Assembly: GCF_016428975.1 (NCBI RefSeq) | Contig: NZ_JAELTT010000008.1 | Coordinates: forward strand, 43,670 to 107,669 | Direction: 5' to 3' | Source of the DNA: Dyella sp. ASV21 | GTDB lineage: Bacteria; Pseudomonadota; Gammaproteobacteria; Xanthomonadales; Rhodanobacteraceae | Length of the DNA stretch: 64,000 nt | Part shown: piece after piece, positions 55,972 to 64,000 of the stretch | Layout of the letters: each line of letters begins with the position of its first letter | Numbering within the stretch: the first letter of the stretch is position 1 | Translations under genes and position numbers: made by a program | Notes under the pieces: generated by a model | Databases searched by the model: none | Seen by the model: only the letters and a program-made list of their open reading frames with translations | Told to the model about the DNA's origin: nothing

Positions 55972-57392
55972 GGTGCCGTGGCCAGTTGATCGCAACGCTC
56001 GCTGGCGCAGGCTTGCCAACCACCGCCCAGCGCCTTGTACACCGCCACCGCGCGCAGATTGATCGACGCCTGCGCGTCGGCCAGTGCATCTTCCGCGGCC
56101 AATTGCGTGCGCTCGGCATCCAGCAACAGCAGGAAGTCGGCCGCGCCTTCGTTGTAACGCACGCGCGCAAGGTCCGCCGCTCGACGACTCTGCGTCACCT
56201 GATCGGTCAGCTTGAGCACGCGCTCGCGTTGCAGGTTGTAGCCGACGATGGCGTTGTCCACATCCTCCACCGCCTGCAACACGCTGCGCTGGTAGTTCGC
56301 CAGCGCGGCATCCGCGCGGGCTTCGCTGGCCTTCACGTTGGAACGCACGCGCTGTACGTTCAGGCCCGACCAGCTGATGCTGGGCGCGATCGACCACGCC
56401 CGCGTGGAAGCGCCGCCAAAGTCGTTGCTGCGACCGGCCAGGAAGCCAAGGAAGCCGCCGAGCGTGATATGCGGGTAGTAGTCGGCCTTGGCGACGCCGA
56501 TGCGCGCGTTGGCCGCAGCCAGTTCGCGTTCGGCGATGCGCACGTCGGGGCGGCGCTGCAACACATCGCCAGCGTTGCCGATGTCCAGCGCCACATCGAT
56601 CGGCTTAAAGCCTTGCGGCGACAGATCGATATCCAGTTCACCCGGACGTTCGCCCAGCAACACCGCCAGTCGCGCGGTGTCGTTCTGCGCCAAGGTCTGC
56701 AACGCCGGCAGCTGCGCTTCGACCGAACTCAGGCGAGCGCTGGCGCTGGCGACATCCTGCTCCGAACCGGTACCGACATCGGCGCGGGCACGAATCAGGC
56801 GCAGCGACTGGCGCTGGTTTTCGATATCGCGATTGGCCACGTCGATGCGCAGCTGCACGCCACGCAGGTCAAAGTAATAACGCGCCACTTCGGCGAACAG
56901 CGTCACTTGCGCGTCCTGCAACGAGGCTTCGCTGGCTCCGGCGTCGGCACGCGCGGCCTCTACCGAGCGACGCACGCCACCGAACAGGTCCAGCTCCCAG
57001 CTGGCGTCGAAGCCGGCCTGGTAGCTGGTGATGGTGGTGCGCTGATCGGTGAAGCCCGGTTGCTGTTCACGGCTGCGCGAATAATTCGCCACCGTTTCCA
57101 CGTCCGGAATCTGCTGCGACTTCGCCACGCCCAGCATGGCGCGCGATTCGCGCAGGCGCGCATAGGCGATCTTCAGGTCCGGGCTGTTCGCCGCCGCGCG
57201 CTGGATCAGTGCGTCCAGCGTCGCGTCATTGAACTGCTTCCACCACTGGGCCTGGAAGTTCTGCGTGGATTCCTGCTCGGCGTTGACGTTATGCAGGGCA
57301 AGCGGCTTCTCCTGCGGCGCGTGATAGTTCGGCCCCACGCTGGCACAGCCGGCCAGCAGCAGGGAAGCCATGAGTACGGTGAGTTTGCTCAT
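55968..57392 (-). CDS. OprM/OprN-like outer-membrane efflux lipoprotein
   Basis: 474 aa. Lipoprotein signal MSKLTVLMASLLLAGC (Cys 16), then the NodT/RND outer-membrane factor pattern: SVGPNYHAP, SPDLKIAYARLRESRAMLGV, and repeated helical hairpins (LRLIRARADVGTGSEQDVAS; RRPDVRIAERELAAANARIG). Trimeric channel of a tripartite pump. It follows the pump gene with one base between. Confidence 0.93.
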   Translation of the reverse strand: MSKLTVLMASLLLAGCASVGPNYHAPQEKPLALHNVNAEQESTQNFQAQWWKQFNDATLDALIQRAAANSPDLKIAYARLRESRAMLGVAKSQQIPDVETVANYSRSREQQPGFTDQRTTITSYQAGFDASWELDLFGGVRRSVEAARADAGASEASLQDAQVTLFAEVARYYFDLRGVQLRIDVANRDIENQRQSLRLIRARADVGTGSEQDVASASARLSSVEAQLPALQTLAQNDTARLAVLLGERPGELDIDLSPQGFKPIDVALDIGNAGDVLQRRPDVRIAERELAAANARIGVAKADYYPHITLGGFLGFLAGRSNDFGGASTRAWSIAPSISWSGLNVQRVRSNVKASEARADAALANYQRSVLQAVEDVDNAIVGYNLQRERVLKLTDQVTQSRRAADLARVRYNEGAADFLLLLDAERTQLAAEDALADAQASINLRAVAVYKALGGGWQACASERCDQLATAP

Positions 57393-57393
57393 C

Positions 57394-60300
57394 TCAGTGG
57401 TTCTCCAGGGCAGGTGCCGCCGCGGCGAGGCGCGCGGCCTTGCGGGCGCGGCGGCGTTCGCTTGCGCGTTCGCCCCAACCGCGCACCAGCACGTAGAACA
57501 GCGGCGTAAAGATCAGGCCGAAGAAGGTCACGCCCAACATGCCGGCGAATACCGCCACGCCCATGGCATGACGCATTTCCGCGCCTGCGCCGTGCGAGGT
57601 CACCAGCGGCACCACGCCCATGATGAAGGCGAACGACGTCATCAGGATCGGACGCAGACGCAGGCGAGCGGCTTCCAGCACGGCCTGGGTGCGATCCATG
57701 CCTTCGAGGATCTGCGCTTCGCGGGCGAACTCCACGATCAGGATCGCGTTCTTGCAGGCCAGGCCCACCAGCACGATCAGGCCGATCTGGGTGAAGATGT
57801 TGTTGTCGCCACCGGACATCCACACGCCGGTGATGGCGGACAGCAGCACCATCGGCACGATCAGGATCACCGCCAGCGGCAGCAGCACGCTTTCATACAG
57901 CGAGGCCAGCACCAGGAACACCAGCAGCACGCACAACGGGAAAACCAGTACCGCGGTATTGCCAGCGAGGATCTGCTGATAAGTCAGCTCGGTCCATTCG
58001 AACGTCATGCCGTTGGGCAGGTTCTCCGCGGCGAGTTTTTCCATGGCCGCCTGCGCCTGGCCGCTGCTGAAGCCCGGCGCCGCGCCACCGTTGATCTCGG
58101 CGGTCGGATAGCCGTTGTAGTGCTGCACACGGTCCGGGCCCACGGTCTGCTTGACCGTGAGGAACGAACCCAGCGGCACCATTTCACCGGAGGCGCTGCG
58201 CGTCTTCAGTCCCAGGATGTCCTGCGGCTCGTGACGGAAGCCGGGCTCGGCGGAGACGTTCACCTGATAGGTACGGCCGAAGCGGTTGAAGTCGTTGACG
58301 TAGAGCGAACCGAGGTAGGCCTGCATGGTCTGGTACACATCGGCCAGATCCACGCCTTCCGCCTTAGCCTTCTCGCGATCCACGTCCGCATCGATCTGCG
58401 GCACGCTTACCTGGTAGCTGGAGAACAGGCCGGCCAGGGTCGGCACCTTGGTGCTGGCCTGAACCAGGTTCTGCGTTTGCTTGTACAACTCTTCGAAGCC
58501 CGCATCCGAACGGTCTTCCACTTGCAGACGGAAGCCGCCGATGGTGCCCAGGCCATTCACTGGCGGTGGCGGGAAGATCGCGATGTAAGCGTCCTGGATA
58601 CCCGCGTACTTCTGTTGCAGCGCGGCGGTGATCGCAGCGGCCGACAGCGACGCATCGCGGCGTTCTTCAAACGGCTTGAGCGTCACGAACACGATGCCGG
58701 AGTTGGTGCTGTTGGTGAAACCATTGATCGACAGGCCCGGGAACGCCACGGCGCTTTCCACGCCCGGCTGCTTGAGCGCGATATCGCTCATGCGGCGAAT
58801 CACGTCTTCCGAACGGTCGAGCGAGGCGGCATCCGGCAACTGCGCGAACGACACCAGGTACTGCTTGTCCTGCGCCGGCACGAACCCGGTCGGCACGTGC
58901 GCAAAGCCGAACAAGCCCAGCAGTACCAGACCGCCGTAGATCACCAGGGCGATGGAACCCGAACGAAGGATGCGCTTGACCCCGCCGACGTAGCGGTTCG
59001 CGCTGCTCACGAACAGGCGGTTGAACGGGCGGAACACCCAGCCGAACGCGCGATCGATCAGCAGGCTCAGCTTGTCCTTGGGCGCACCATGTTCCTGCAG
59101 CAGCAGGGCGGCCAGCGCGGGGCTCAGGGTGAGCGAGTTGAAGGCGGAGATCACCGTGGAGATGGCGATGGTCAGCGCGAACTGACGATAGAACTGGCCG
59201 GTGAGGCCGCTGATGAACGCCGCCGGCACGAACACCGCACACAGCACCAGCGCCGTTGCCACAATGGGGCCGGTGACTTCGGTCATCGCCTTGCGGGTGG
59301 CTTCCTTGGGCGACAGACCGTGCTCGATATGCCGCTCCACGTTTTCCACCACCACGATGGCGTCGTCCACCACGATGCCGATGGCCAGCACCAGGCCGAA
59401 CAGCGACAGCGCGTTGAGCGAGAAGCCGGCGATCAACATGACCGCGAATGTGCCGATCAACGACACCGGTACGGCGACCAGCGGAATGATCGATGCGCGC
59501 CAGGTCTGCAGGAACAGGATCACCACGAGCACCACCAGGGCGATGGCTTCGAACAGGGTATGCACCACCGCTTCGATCGAACCGCGCACGAATACGGTCG
59601 GGTCGTAGACGATCTGGTAATCCACGCCCTGCGGGAAATCCTTCTTGAGGCTCGCCATCAGTGCGCGGACTTCATCGGAGATCTGGATAGCGTTGGAACC
59701 CGGCCGCTGGAAGATCGGCAGTGCCACCGCCGGCTGGTTGTTGAGCAGGCTGCGCAGCGCGTAGTTGTTGGAACCCAGCTCCACGCGAGCGACATCGCGC
59801 AGATGCGTGAAGGAGCCATCGGCATCCTTGCGCACGATGATGTTGAGGAAGTCTTCCTCGGTAATCAGTCGACCCTGCGTGTTGATGTTGAGCTGGAACG
59901 CCGCGTTGTTGGGTCCCGGGGGCGCGTTGAGCGCACCGGCCGCCACGGTGATGTTCTGCTCCTGAATCGCGTGCACCACGTCGCCGGTGGTGAGCTGGCG
60001 CGCGGCCAGGTGCTGCGGGTCCAGCCACACGCGCATGCTGTATTCACCCGCGCCGAAGATCTGCACGTCGCCGACGCCGTCCAGGCGGGCCAGCTGATCC
60101 TTGATGTGCAGGCGCGCATAGTTGGACAGGTACAGCATGTCGTAGCGCTGATCGGGCGAGATCAGGTGCACCACCATGGTGAGGTCGGGTGAGCTCTTTT
60201 GCGTGGTCACGCCCAGGCGCTGCACTTCCTCGGGCAGGCGCGGCAGCGCCTGCGACACGCGGTTCTGTACCTGCACCTGCGCGTTGTCCAGGTCGGTGCC

Positions 60301-60594
60301 CAGCGCAAAGGTGACGGTGAGCGTCATCGCGCCGTCGCTGGTGGATTGCGAGCTGGTGTAGAGCATGCCTTCCACGCCGTTGATCTGTTCTTCCAGCGGC
60401 GTGGCGACGGTTTCGGCGATCACCTTGGGGTTGGCGCCGGGGTAGCTGGCACGCACCACCACGGTGGGCGGCACCACTTCGGGGTATTCGCTGATCGGCA
60501 GCTTGAACAGCGCAATGCTGCCCGCGATGACGATCAACACGGAGAGGACGCCGGCCAGGATGGGCCTGTCCACGAAGAATTGGGCGATTTTCAT
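57394..60594 (-). CDS. RND efflux pump, inner-membrane permease (MexF-like, HAE1)
   Basis: 1066 aa. Twelve helices and two large periplasmic loops. Start MKIAQFFVDRPILAGVLSVL; LPISEYPEVVPPTVVVRASY; GIVVDDAIVVVENVERH with the proton-relay Asp pair in helix 4; DLTMVVHLISP and the N-terminal half closely resemble MexF of MexEF-OprN, which exports chloramphenicol, quinolones and alkylquinolones in Pseudomonas. Substrates here unknown. The ATG at 60594 is the conserved start. A 241-bp palindrome-rich gap separates it from the adaptor gene. Confidence 0.95.
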   Translation of the reverse strand: MKIAQFFVDRPILAGVLSVLIVIAGSIALFKLPISEYPEVVPPTVVVRASYPGANPKVIAETVATPLEEQINGVEGMLYTSSQSTSDGAMTLTVTFALGTDLDNAQVQVQNRVSQALPRLPEEVQRLGVTTQKSSPDLTMVVHLISPDQRYDMLYLSNYARLHIKDQLARLDGVGDVQIFGAGEYSMRVWLDPQHLAARQLTTGDVVHAIQEQNITVAAGALNAPPGPNNAAFQLNINTQGRLITEEDFLNIIVRKDADGSFTHLRDVARVELGSNNYALRSLLNNQPAVALPIFQRPGSNAIQISDEVRALMASLKKDFPQGVDYQIVYDPTVFVRGSIEAVVHTLFEAIALVVLVVILFLQTWRASIIPLVAVPVSLIGTFAVMLIAGFSLNALSLFGLVLAIGIVVDDAIVVVENVERHIEHGLSPKEATRKAMTEVTGPIVATALVLCAVFVPAAFISGLTGQFYRQFALTIAISTVISAFNSLTLSPALAALLLQEHGAPKDKLSLLIDRAFGWVFRPFNRLFVSSANRYVGGVKRILRSGSIALVIYGGLVLLGLFGFAHVPTGFVPAQDKQYLVSFAQLPDAASLDRSEDVIRRMSDIALKQPGVESAVAFPGLSINGFTNSTNSGIVFVTLKPFEERRDASLSAAAITAALQQKYAGIQDAYIAIFPPPPVNGLGTIGGFRLQVEDRSDAGFEELYKQTQNLVQASTKVPTLAGLFSSYQVSVPQIDADVDREKAKAEGVDLADVYQTMQAYLGSLYVNDFNRFGRTYQVNVSAEPGFRHEPQDILGLKTRSASGEMVPLGSFLTVKQTVGPDRVQHYNGYPTAEINGGAAPGFSSGQAQAAMEKLAAENLPNGMTFEWTELTYQQILAGNTAVLVFPLCVLLVFLVLASLYESVLLPLAVILIVPMVLLSAITGVWMSGGDNNIFTQIGLIVLVGLACKNAILIVEFAREAQILEGMDRTQAVLEAARLRLRPILMTSFAFIMGVVPLVTSHGAGAEMRHAMGVAVFAGMLGVTFFGLIFTPLFYVLVRGWGERASERRRARKAARLAAAAPALENH

Positions 60595-60625
60595 TGCGTT
60601 CGTCCTGGTTGCTCTAGGCACCATT

Positions 60626-60682
60626 CCCGCGCGAGGCGGGGACTTTCGACGCTTTGCTCCCGTAATGCGAAGACAAAGCGTC
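60626..60682. repeat. Palindromes upstream of the RND pump gene
   Basis: Two inverted repeats: CCCGC-N5-GCGGG (60626-60640) and the perfect 9-bp pair GACGCTTTG (60648-60656) / CAAAGCGTC (60674-60682). A further imperfect GC hairpin lies at 60686-60710. With the REPIN-like doublet they fill the gap between adaptor and pump genes. No gene seen here. Confidence 0.65.
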
Positions 60683-60740
60683 CCTGACCCCCGGCTCAAA
60701 CGAGCGGGGGCTTGCATGGCATTTCGTGTCGCTGAATGTC

Positions 60741-60828
60741 TTGCTCGTCATCCCTGCGCAGGCAGGGATGCCTTTATCCACAACAGCGCAAGTCATTGGA
60801 TTCCCGCTTTCGCGGGAATGACGAGCAA
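60741..60828. repeat. REPIN-like palindromic doublet (copy 2), between mexE- and mexF-like genes
   Basis: 88 bp bounded by a perfect 11-bp inverted repeat (TTGCTCGTCAT / ATGACGAGCAA). Each arm forms its own hairpin: CATCCCTGC-GCAG-GCAGGGATG (60749-60770) and ATTCCCGC-TTTC-GCGGGAAT (60800-60819). This is the layout of two inverted REP units mobilised by RAYT transposases. A perfect DnaA 9-mer (60774-60782) lies between the arms. Confidence 0.85.
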
Positions 60829-60835
60829 AAGCCGG

Positions 60836-62032
60836 TTACTTCTGTTGCGCGGCGGTCTTGCCGTTGCCACCACCCGCCAGGGCCACTTGCTTGTTCGGGT
60901 CGAGGCTGCGCGTTTCCATGGCTACCTTGGTGGGATTCACTTCCACGCCGGGGCGCACATGCTGGATGCCGTTGACGATCACCACGTCGCTGGCGGCCAG
61001 GCCTTCATTGACCACCCGCAGGCCGTCGAGCAGCGGGCCGGTGACCACGCGGCGGTATTCCACCTTGCGGTCCTTATCCACTACGTAGACGTACTTGTTG
61101 CCGAGATCGGTGCCCACGGCGCGGTCATCCACCAGCGCACGCGGCTCGCGGCTGTCGCTGCGCAGCTGGATGCGTACGTAGAGGCCCGGCGTGTAGCGCG
61201 CATCGGCGTTGTCGAACACGGCGCGCAGGCGGATGGTGCCGCTGCCGGCGCGCAACTGGTTGTCGACGAAGTCCACGCGACCCACGTGCGGGAAGCCGTT
61301 TTCGTCGGCCAGCGCCATGGCGATCTGCGGCGAGGCGCCGTGCTCGCGACGCTGGCGGTCGAACTTCAGGTAGCTGTGCTCGTCCACATCGAAGTAGGCG
61401 TAGATCGGGTCGGTGCTCACCACGCTGGTCAGCACGTCGTTGCTGGTGACCAGGTTGCCGGGCGTTACCAGGGCGTTGCTGACGCGGCCATCGATGGGCG
61501 CGCGTACCTCGGTAAAGCTGAGATTGAGGCGGGCGGCATCGAGGGCGGCGGTGGTGGACGCCACCTGTGCCTTGGCGCTCTGTGCGGCGGTTACCTGACG
61601 ATCGGCCTCTTCCTTGGCGACGGCGTGCTGGTCCAGCAGGCGCTGCGCGCGTTCGGCGTTAGCCTGGGCCAGCACCTGTTCGGCCTTGGCCTGGCTGAGG
61701 TTGGCGGAGAGGCGGTCCACCTCCGCCTGATAAGGGCGCGGATCGATGCGGAACAGCAGGTCGCCCTTGCGTACCGCCGCGCCTTCCTTGAAGTGCACCG
61801 AGTCCACGTAGCCATTCACGCGCGGACGCAGCTGGATGGTGTCGACGGCCTGCAGGCGGCCGGTGAATTCATCCGCATCGTCCACTGGACGCACCAGTAC
61901 CTGGGCTACGGTAACCGCGGGCGGCGGGGTCGGGCCGGCCTGGGCGTGGGTGTCGGCGCCGTGACCGAGCAGGGCCCAGCTACCGCCCACCACGGCCAGG
62001 GCGAGTAGGGCGAGGGTCCATCGTTTGTTCAT
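60836..62032 (-). CDS. RND efflux periplasmic adaptor (MexE-like)
   Basis: 398 aa. N-terminal membrane anchor or signal (MNKRWTLALLALAVVGGSWA), barrel-sandwich hybrid halves (GRLQAVDTIQLRPRVNGYVD; FKEGAAVRKGDLLF; LSFTEVRAPIDGRVSNALVT), coiled coil (about 95-165) and beta-barrel domain. MexE/AcrA class. First gene of the operon adaptor-pump-channel-SDR. Divergent from a LysR gene with a perfect palindrome between. Confidence 0.94.
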   Translation of the reverse strand: MNKRWTLALLALAVVGGSWALLGHGADTHAQAGPTPPPAVTVAQVLVRPVDDADEFTGRLQAVDTIQLRPRVNGYVDSVHFKEGAAVRKGDLLFRIDPRPYQAEVDRLSANLSQAKAEQVLAQANAERAQRLLDQHAVAKEEADRQVTAAQSAKAQVASTTAALDAARLNLSFTEVRAPIDGRVSNALVTPGNLVTSNDVLTSVVSTDPIYAYFDVDEHSYLKFDRQRREHGASPQIAMALADENGFPHVGRVDFVDNQLRAGSGTIRLRAVFDNADARYTPGLYVRIQLRSDSREPRALVDDRAVGTDLGNKYVYVVDKDRKVEYRRVVTGPLLDGLRVVNEGLAASDVVIVNGIQHVRPGVEVNPTKVAMETRSLDPNKQVALAGGGNGKTAAQQK

Positions 62033-62140
62033 GTCGGGCTCCCAGAATGATCTCGCTGGAGTGGGGCTACCCCAGCTGACAGGGCCGAGAGATTAGGTAT
62101 ACCATCGGGTTCAATAAATACCTCCTTGTGCAATGCAATA

Positions 62141-62155
62141 GTGACTCTGAGTCAC
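62141..62155. promoter_or_regulatory. Candidate LysR operator
   Basis: Perfect palindrome GTGACTC-T-GAGTCAC, 23 bp before the LysR ATG and 109 bp before the adaptor ATG. A T-N11-A-like symmetric site in a divergent LysR/target gap is the expected arrangement. Inferred. Confidence 0.55.
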
Positions 62156-62177
62156 GAATGGGGCGAGAATCGACGCT

Positions 62178-63134
62178 ATGGAAGACTTTGCCGCAATCTC
62201 CGCGTTCGTCCGCGTGGTCGAGGCCAAGAGCTTTGCCGCCGCGGCCACCCAGCTGGGCATGACCCCTTCCGGGGTGAGCCGGGCCGTTTCCCGCCTGGAG
62301 GAACAGCTTGGCGCCCGGCTGCTGTTCCGTTCTACCCGTTCCTTGCGATTGACCGACGATGGGGCCGCGTTCCATTCACGTTGCAAGGAGATCCTTGCCG
62401 ACCTGGCCGAGGCCACCGAGGCCCTGGGCTACGCCAGCCGCAAGCCCACCGGCAAGTTGCGCATCGGTGCGCCGGCCGCGTTGGGCCGCACCATGCTGAT
62501 TCCCCGGCTGGCCGAGTTCGAGCAGCGTTACCCGGATATCCGGCTGGAGCTGGCGATGTGCGATTACCCCTACGACCTCAACGAGGAAGGCATCGACTGC
62601 GCCATTCGCGGCGGCCCGCTGGAGGACTCCAACCACATCGCGCGCAAGATCGGTTACCTGCGTAACGTGGTGCTGGCCTCGCCCGACTATCTGGCCCGCC
62701 ACGGTGCGCCGCAGAGCATCGAGGATCTCAAGCAGCATCGCTGCATCAATTACGTGCAGCCCAACGGCCGCCCGCGCCAATGGCAGTTCGACACGCCCAG
62801 CGGCCAGGTGACGGTGGATATCGATGCGCACATGCTCATCAACGATGCCGAGTCGGTGATCCAGGCGGTGGTGGCGGGGCTGGGTATTACCCAGGCGCCG
62901 CACATCATCGCGGCCTGCATGCTGGATATCGGCAAGCTCGAGCTGGTGATGACCGACACCATTTCCACCGGCAAGCCGGTGTGGATCGTCTACCCGCAGA
63001 AGCGGCACCTCTCCGCACGCGTCCAGGCCTTTATCGAATGGGTGCGCGAGGTGTTCGAGCAGACCAACGAGCCGGGCCTGAAGAAGCTGCACAAGCCCAT
63101 CGCCGCCGTATCCGAGCAACGCCTAAGCGCCTGA
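62178..63134 (+). CDS. LysR family transcriptional regulator
   Basis: 318 aa. Winged helix-turn-helix at the N-terminus (EDFAAISAFVRVVEAKSFAA; LGMTPSGVSRAVSRLEEQLG) and a substrate-binding effector domain (about 90-295). The N-terminal sequence is nearer to the CrgA/DhcR-type group than to MexT. Divergent from the RND operon, which it probably controls. Confidence 0.92.
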   Translation: MEDFAAISAFVRVVEAKSFAAAATQLGMTPSGVSRAVSRLEEQLGARLLFRSTRSLRLTDDGAAFHSRCKEILADLAEATEALGYASRKPTGKLRIGAPAALGRTMLIPRLAEFEQRYPDIRLELAMCDYPYDLNEEGIDCAIRGGPLEDSNHIARKIGYLRNVVLASPDYLARHGAPQSIEDLKQHRCINYVQPNGRPRQWQFDTPSGQVTVDIDAHMLINDAESVIQAVVAGLGITQAPHIIAACMLDIGKLELVMTDTISTGKPVWIVYPQKRHLSARVQAFIEWVREVFEQTNEPGLKKLHKPIAAVSEQRLSA

Positions 63135-63226
63135 TCGAGCGGGCTTCATAATTCTTCATTGGCATTTCAGGCGCTTCATTTGGCGCACTGCTGAGCTACG
63201 TCGCACCTATTCGCGGAGTAGCTCCC

Positions 63227-64000
63227 ATGCCTGTCCGGTCATCCCGTTGGTTGCTTGCCAGTCTGCTGGCTGTCGTCGCGCTACCGCTGGCGGCGGCCGG
63301 CTACCAGACGCCGGCCAAAGGCGCCGATGGCTGGGCGGTGGCGGACGCGCGCCCGGCGCATTGGGACAGCACGCGATTCGATGCGCTGGAAGTCAGGCTG
63401 GCCGACCAGACCTATAAGGGCATCACCAGCATCGTGGTGGCCCAGGACGGCAAGCTGGTCTACGAGGCGTACTTCAACGGCGGCAGCGTCGATCAGCTCA
63501 ACGACATCCGCTCGGCCAGCAAAAGCATCACCGCGTGGCTGGTCGGCGCCGCGATCGATCGCGGGCTGATTCCCGGCGTGGATACCAAGGTCTACGACTA
63601 CTTTCCGGACAAGCAGCCGGTGCAGCACGCGGACCCGCGCAAGCAGGCGATCACCCTGGAAGACCTGCTCACCATGAGTTCGCTGTGGGAGTGCAATGAC
63701 GACAACGAGTTCTCCTCGGGGCACGAGGAGCGCATGTACGTCACCGAGGATTGGCTGCAATTCGCACTCGACCTGCCCATCAAGGGCTTTGCGCCGTGGA
63801 TGACCAAGCCCGCAGACAGCCCGCATGGTCGCGCGTTTTCGTACTGCACGGCCGGCGCCTTCGTGGCGGGCGCGGTGGTGGAACGGGCCACCCACCAGCC
63901 GCTGGCGCGTTTCGCCGCCGAGGTGTTGGAGCGTCCGCTGGGCATCACCCAATCGCACTGGAACACCTCGCCGCTGGGTGTCGGCATGGGCGGTGGCGGC
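63227..64000 (+). CDS. Beta-lactamase-family serine hydrolase (cut by window edge)
   Basis: 258 codons to the window edge. Signal peptide to about residue 24 (LLASLLAVVALPLAAAGYQT). The serine-hydrolase S-x-x-K is in IRSASKSITAW (Ser 96, Lys 99); LLTMSSLWECNDDN is typical of class C/esterase-type members; a Tyr motif appears in FSYCTAGAFVAG. Periplasmic esterase or peptidase; substrate unknown. The C-terminal part with the third motif is beyond the edge. Confidence 0.88.
   Translation, partial: MPVRSSRWLLASLLAVVALPLAAAGYQTPAKGADGWAVADARPAHWDSTRFDALEVRLADQTYKGITSIVVAQDGKLVYEAYFNGGSVDQLNDIRSASKSITAWLVGAAIDRGLIPGVDTKVYDYFPDKQPVQHADPRKQAITLEDLLTMSSLWECNDDNEFSSGHEERMYVTEDWLQFALDLPIKGFAPWMTKPADSPHGRAFSYCTAGAFVAGAVVERATHQPLARFAAEVLERPLGITQSHWNTSPLGVGMGGGG

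Noticed and set aside
57370..60192. A 940-codon open frame antisense to the MexF-like pump
   Set aside because: High G+C coding DNA leaves long open antisense frames. The product is His/Gln/Arg-rich with no recognisable domain, and the opposite strand encodes a complete RND permease.

Overview
The window is a G+C-rich (roughly 64 %, my estimate) stretch of a gammaproteobacterial chromosome centred on the replication origin. The order yidC-rnpA-rpmH / dnaA-dnaN-recF-gyrB, followed by a TPR protein, tonB-exbB-exbD-exbD and pdxJ, is typical of Xanthomonadales. The CrbSR-acs block, the DcaP-like porin and the general gene content suggest Rhodanobacteraceae (Dyella, Frateuria, Luteibacter or Rhodanobacter type). 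Genus and species cannot be fixed from the sequence alone.

Layout. 1-8 kb: oriC region, with yidC-rnpA-rpmH running left and dnaA-dnaN-recF-gyrB running right, DnaA boxes on both sides of dnaA, and two perfect parS palindromes embedded in recF. 8-13 kb: TonB energy-transduction cluster and pdxJ. 13-24 kb: Sfp-type PPTase, then an acetate module (CrbS hybrid sensor with a transporter-like sensory domain, CrbR regulator, acs) beside an outer-membrane porin and an MHS-type permease. 24-31 kb: membrane-anchored patatin, radical SAM protein, S9 peptidase, patatin lipoprotein, fbp. 31-38.6 kb: a small operon (DJ-1-like protein lacking the usual Cys, 65-aa unknown protein, GFA protein, GST), WYL regulator, SulP transporter with a DUF885 peptidase-like protein, SRPBCC protein.

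38.7-44.4 kb is the accessory part: a RES/Xre toxin-antitoxin pair, then an orphan type VI secretion effector (PAAR-like head fused to a Tle1/DUF2235 phospholipase) with three tandem DUF2931-like lipoproteins that are its likely immunity proteins. These show recent duplication and conversion, and the spacers before copies 2 and 3 carry a relic of the effector gene's 3' end. 44.4-54 kb is mostly housekeeping and stress functions: ompW, phhA with a divergent Lrp regulator, PlsC acyltransferase, YheT-like hydrolase, PQQ-type sugar dehydrogenase, YbhB, DUF1328, a YqjD/YqjE-like operon, AI-2E-family permease, GNAT. 54-64 kb: a PD40 propeller protein, then a MexEF-OprN-like RND efflux operon with a trailing SDR gene and a divergent LysR regulator, and a truncated beta-lactamase-fold serine hydrolase at the right edge.

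Two REPIN-like palindromic doublets were seen (33.55 kb, and between the mexE- and mexF-like genes at 60.74 kb). The DnaA 9-mer TTATCCACA occurs eight times, six of them away from oriC. No tRNA, rRNA, CRISPR array, insertion sequence or prophage was recognised.
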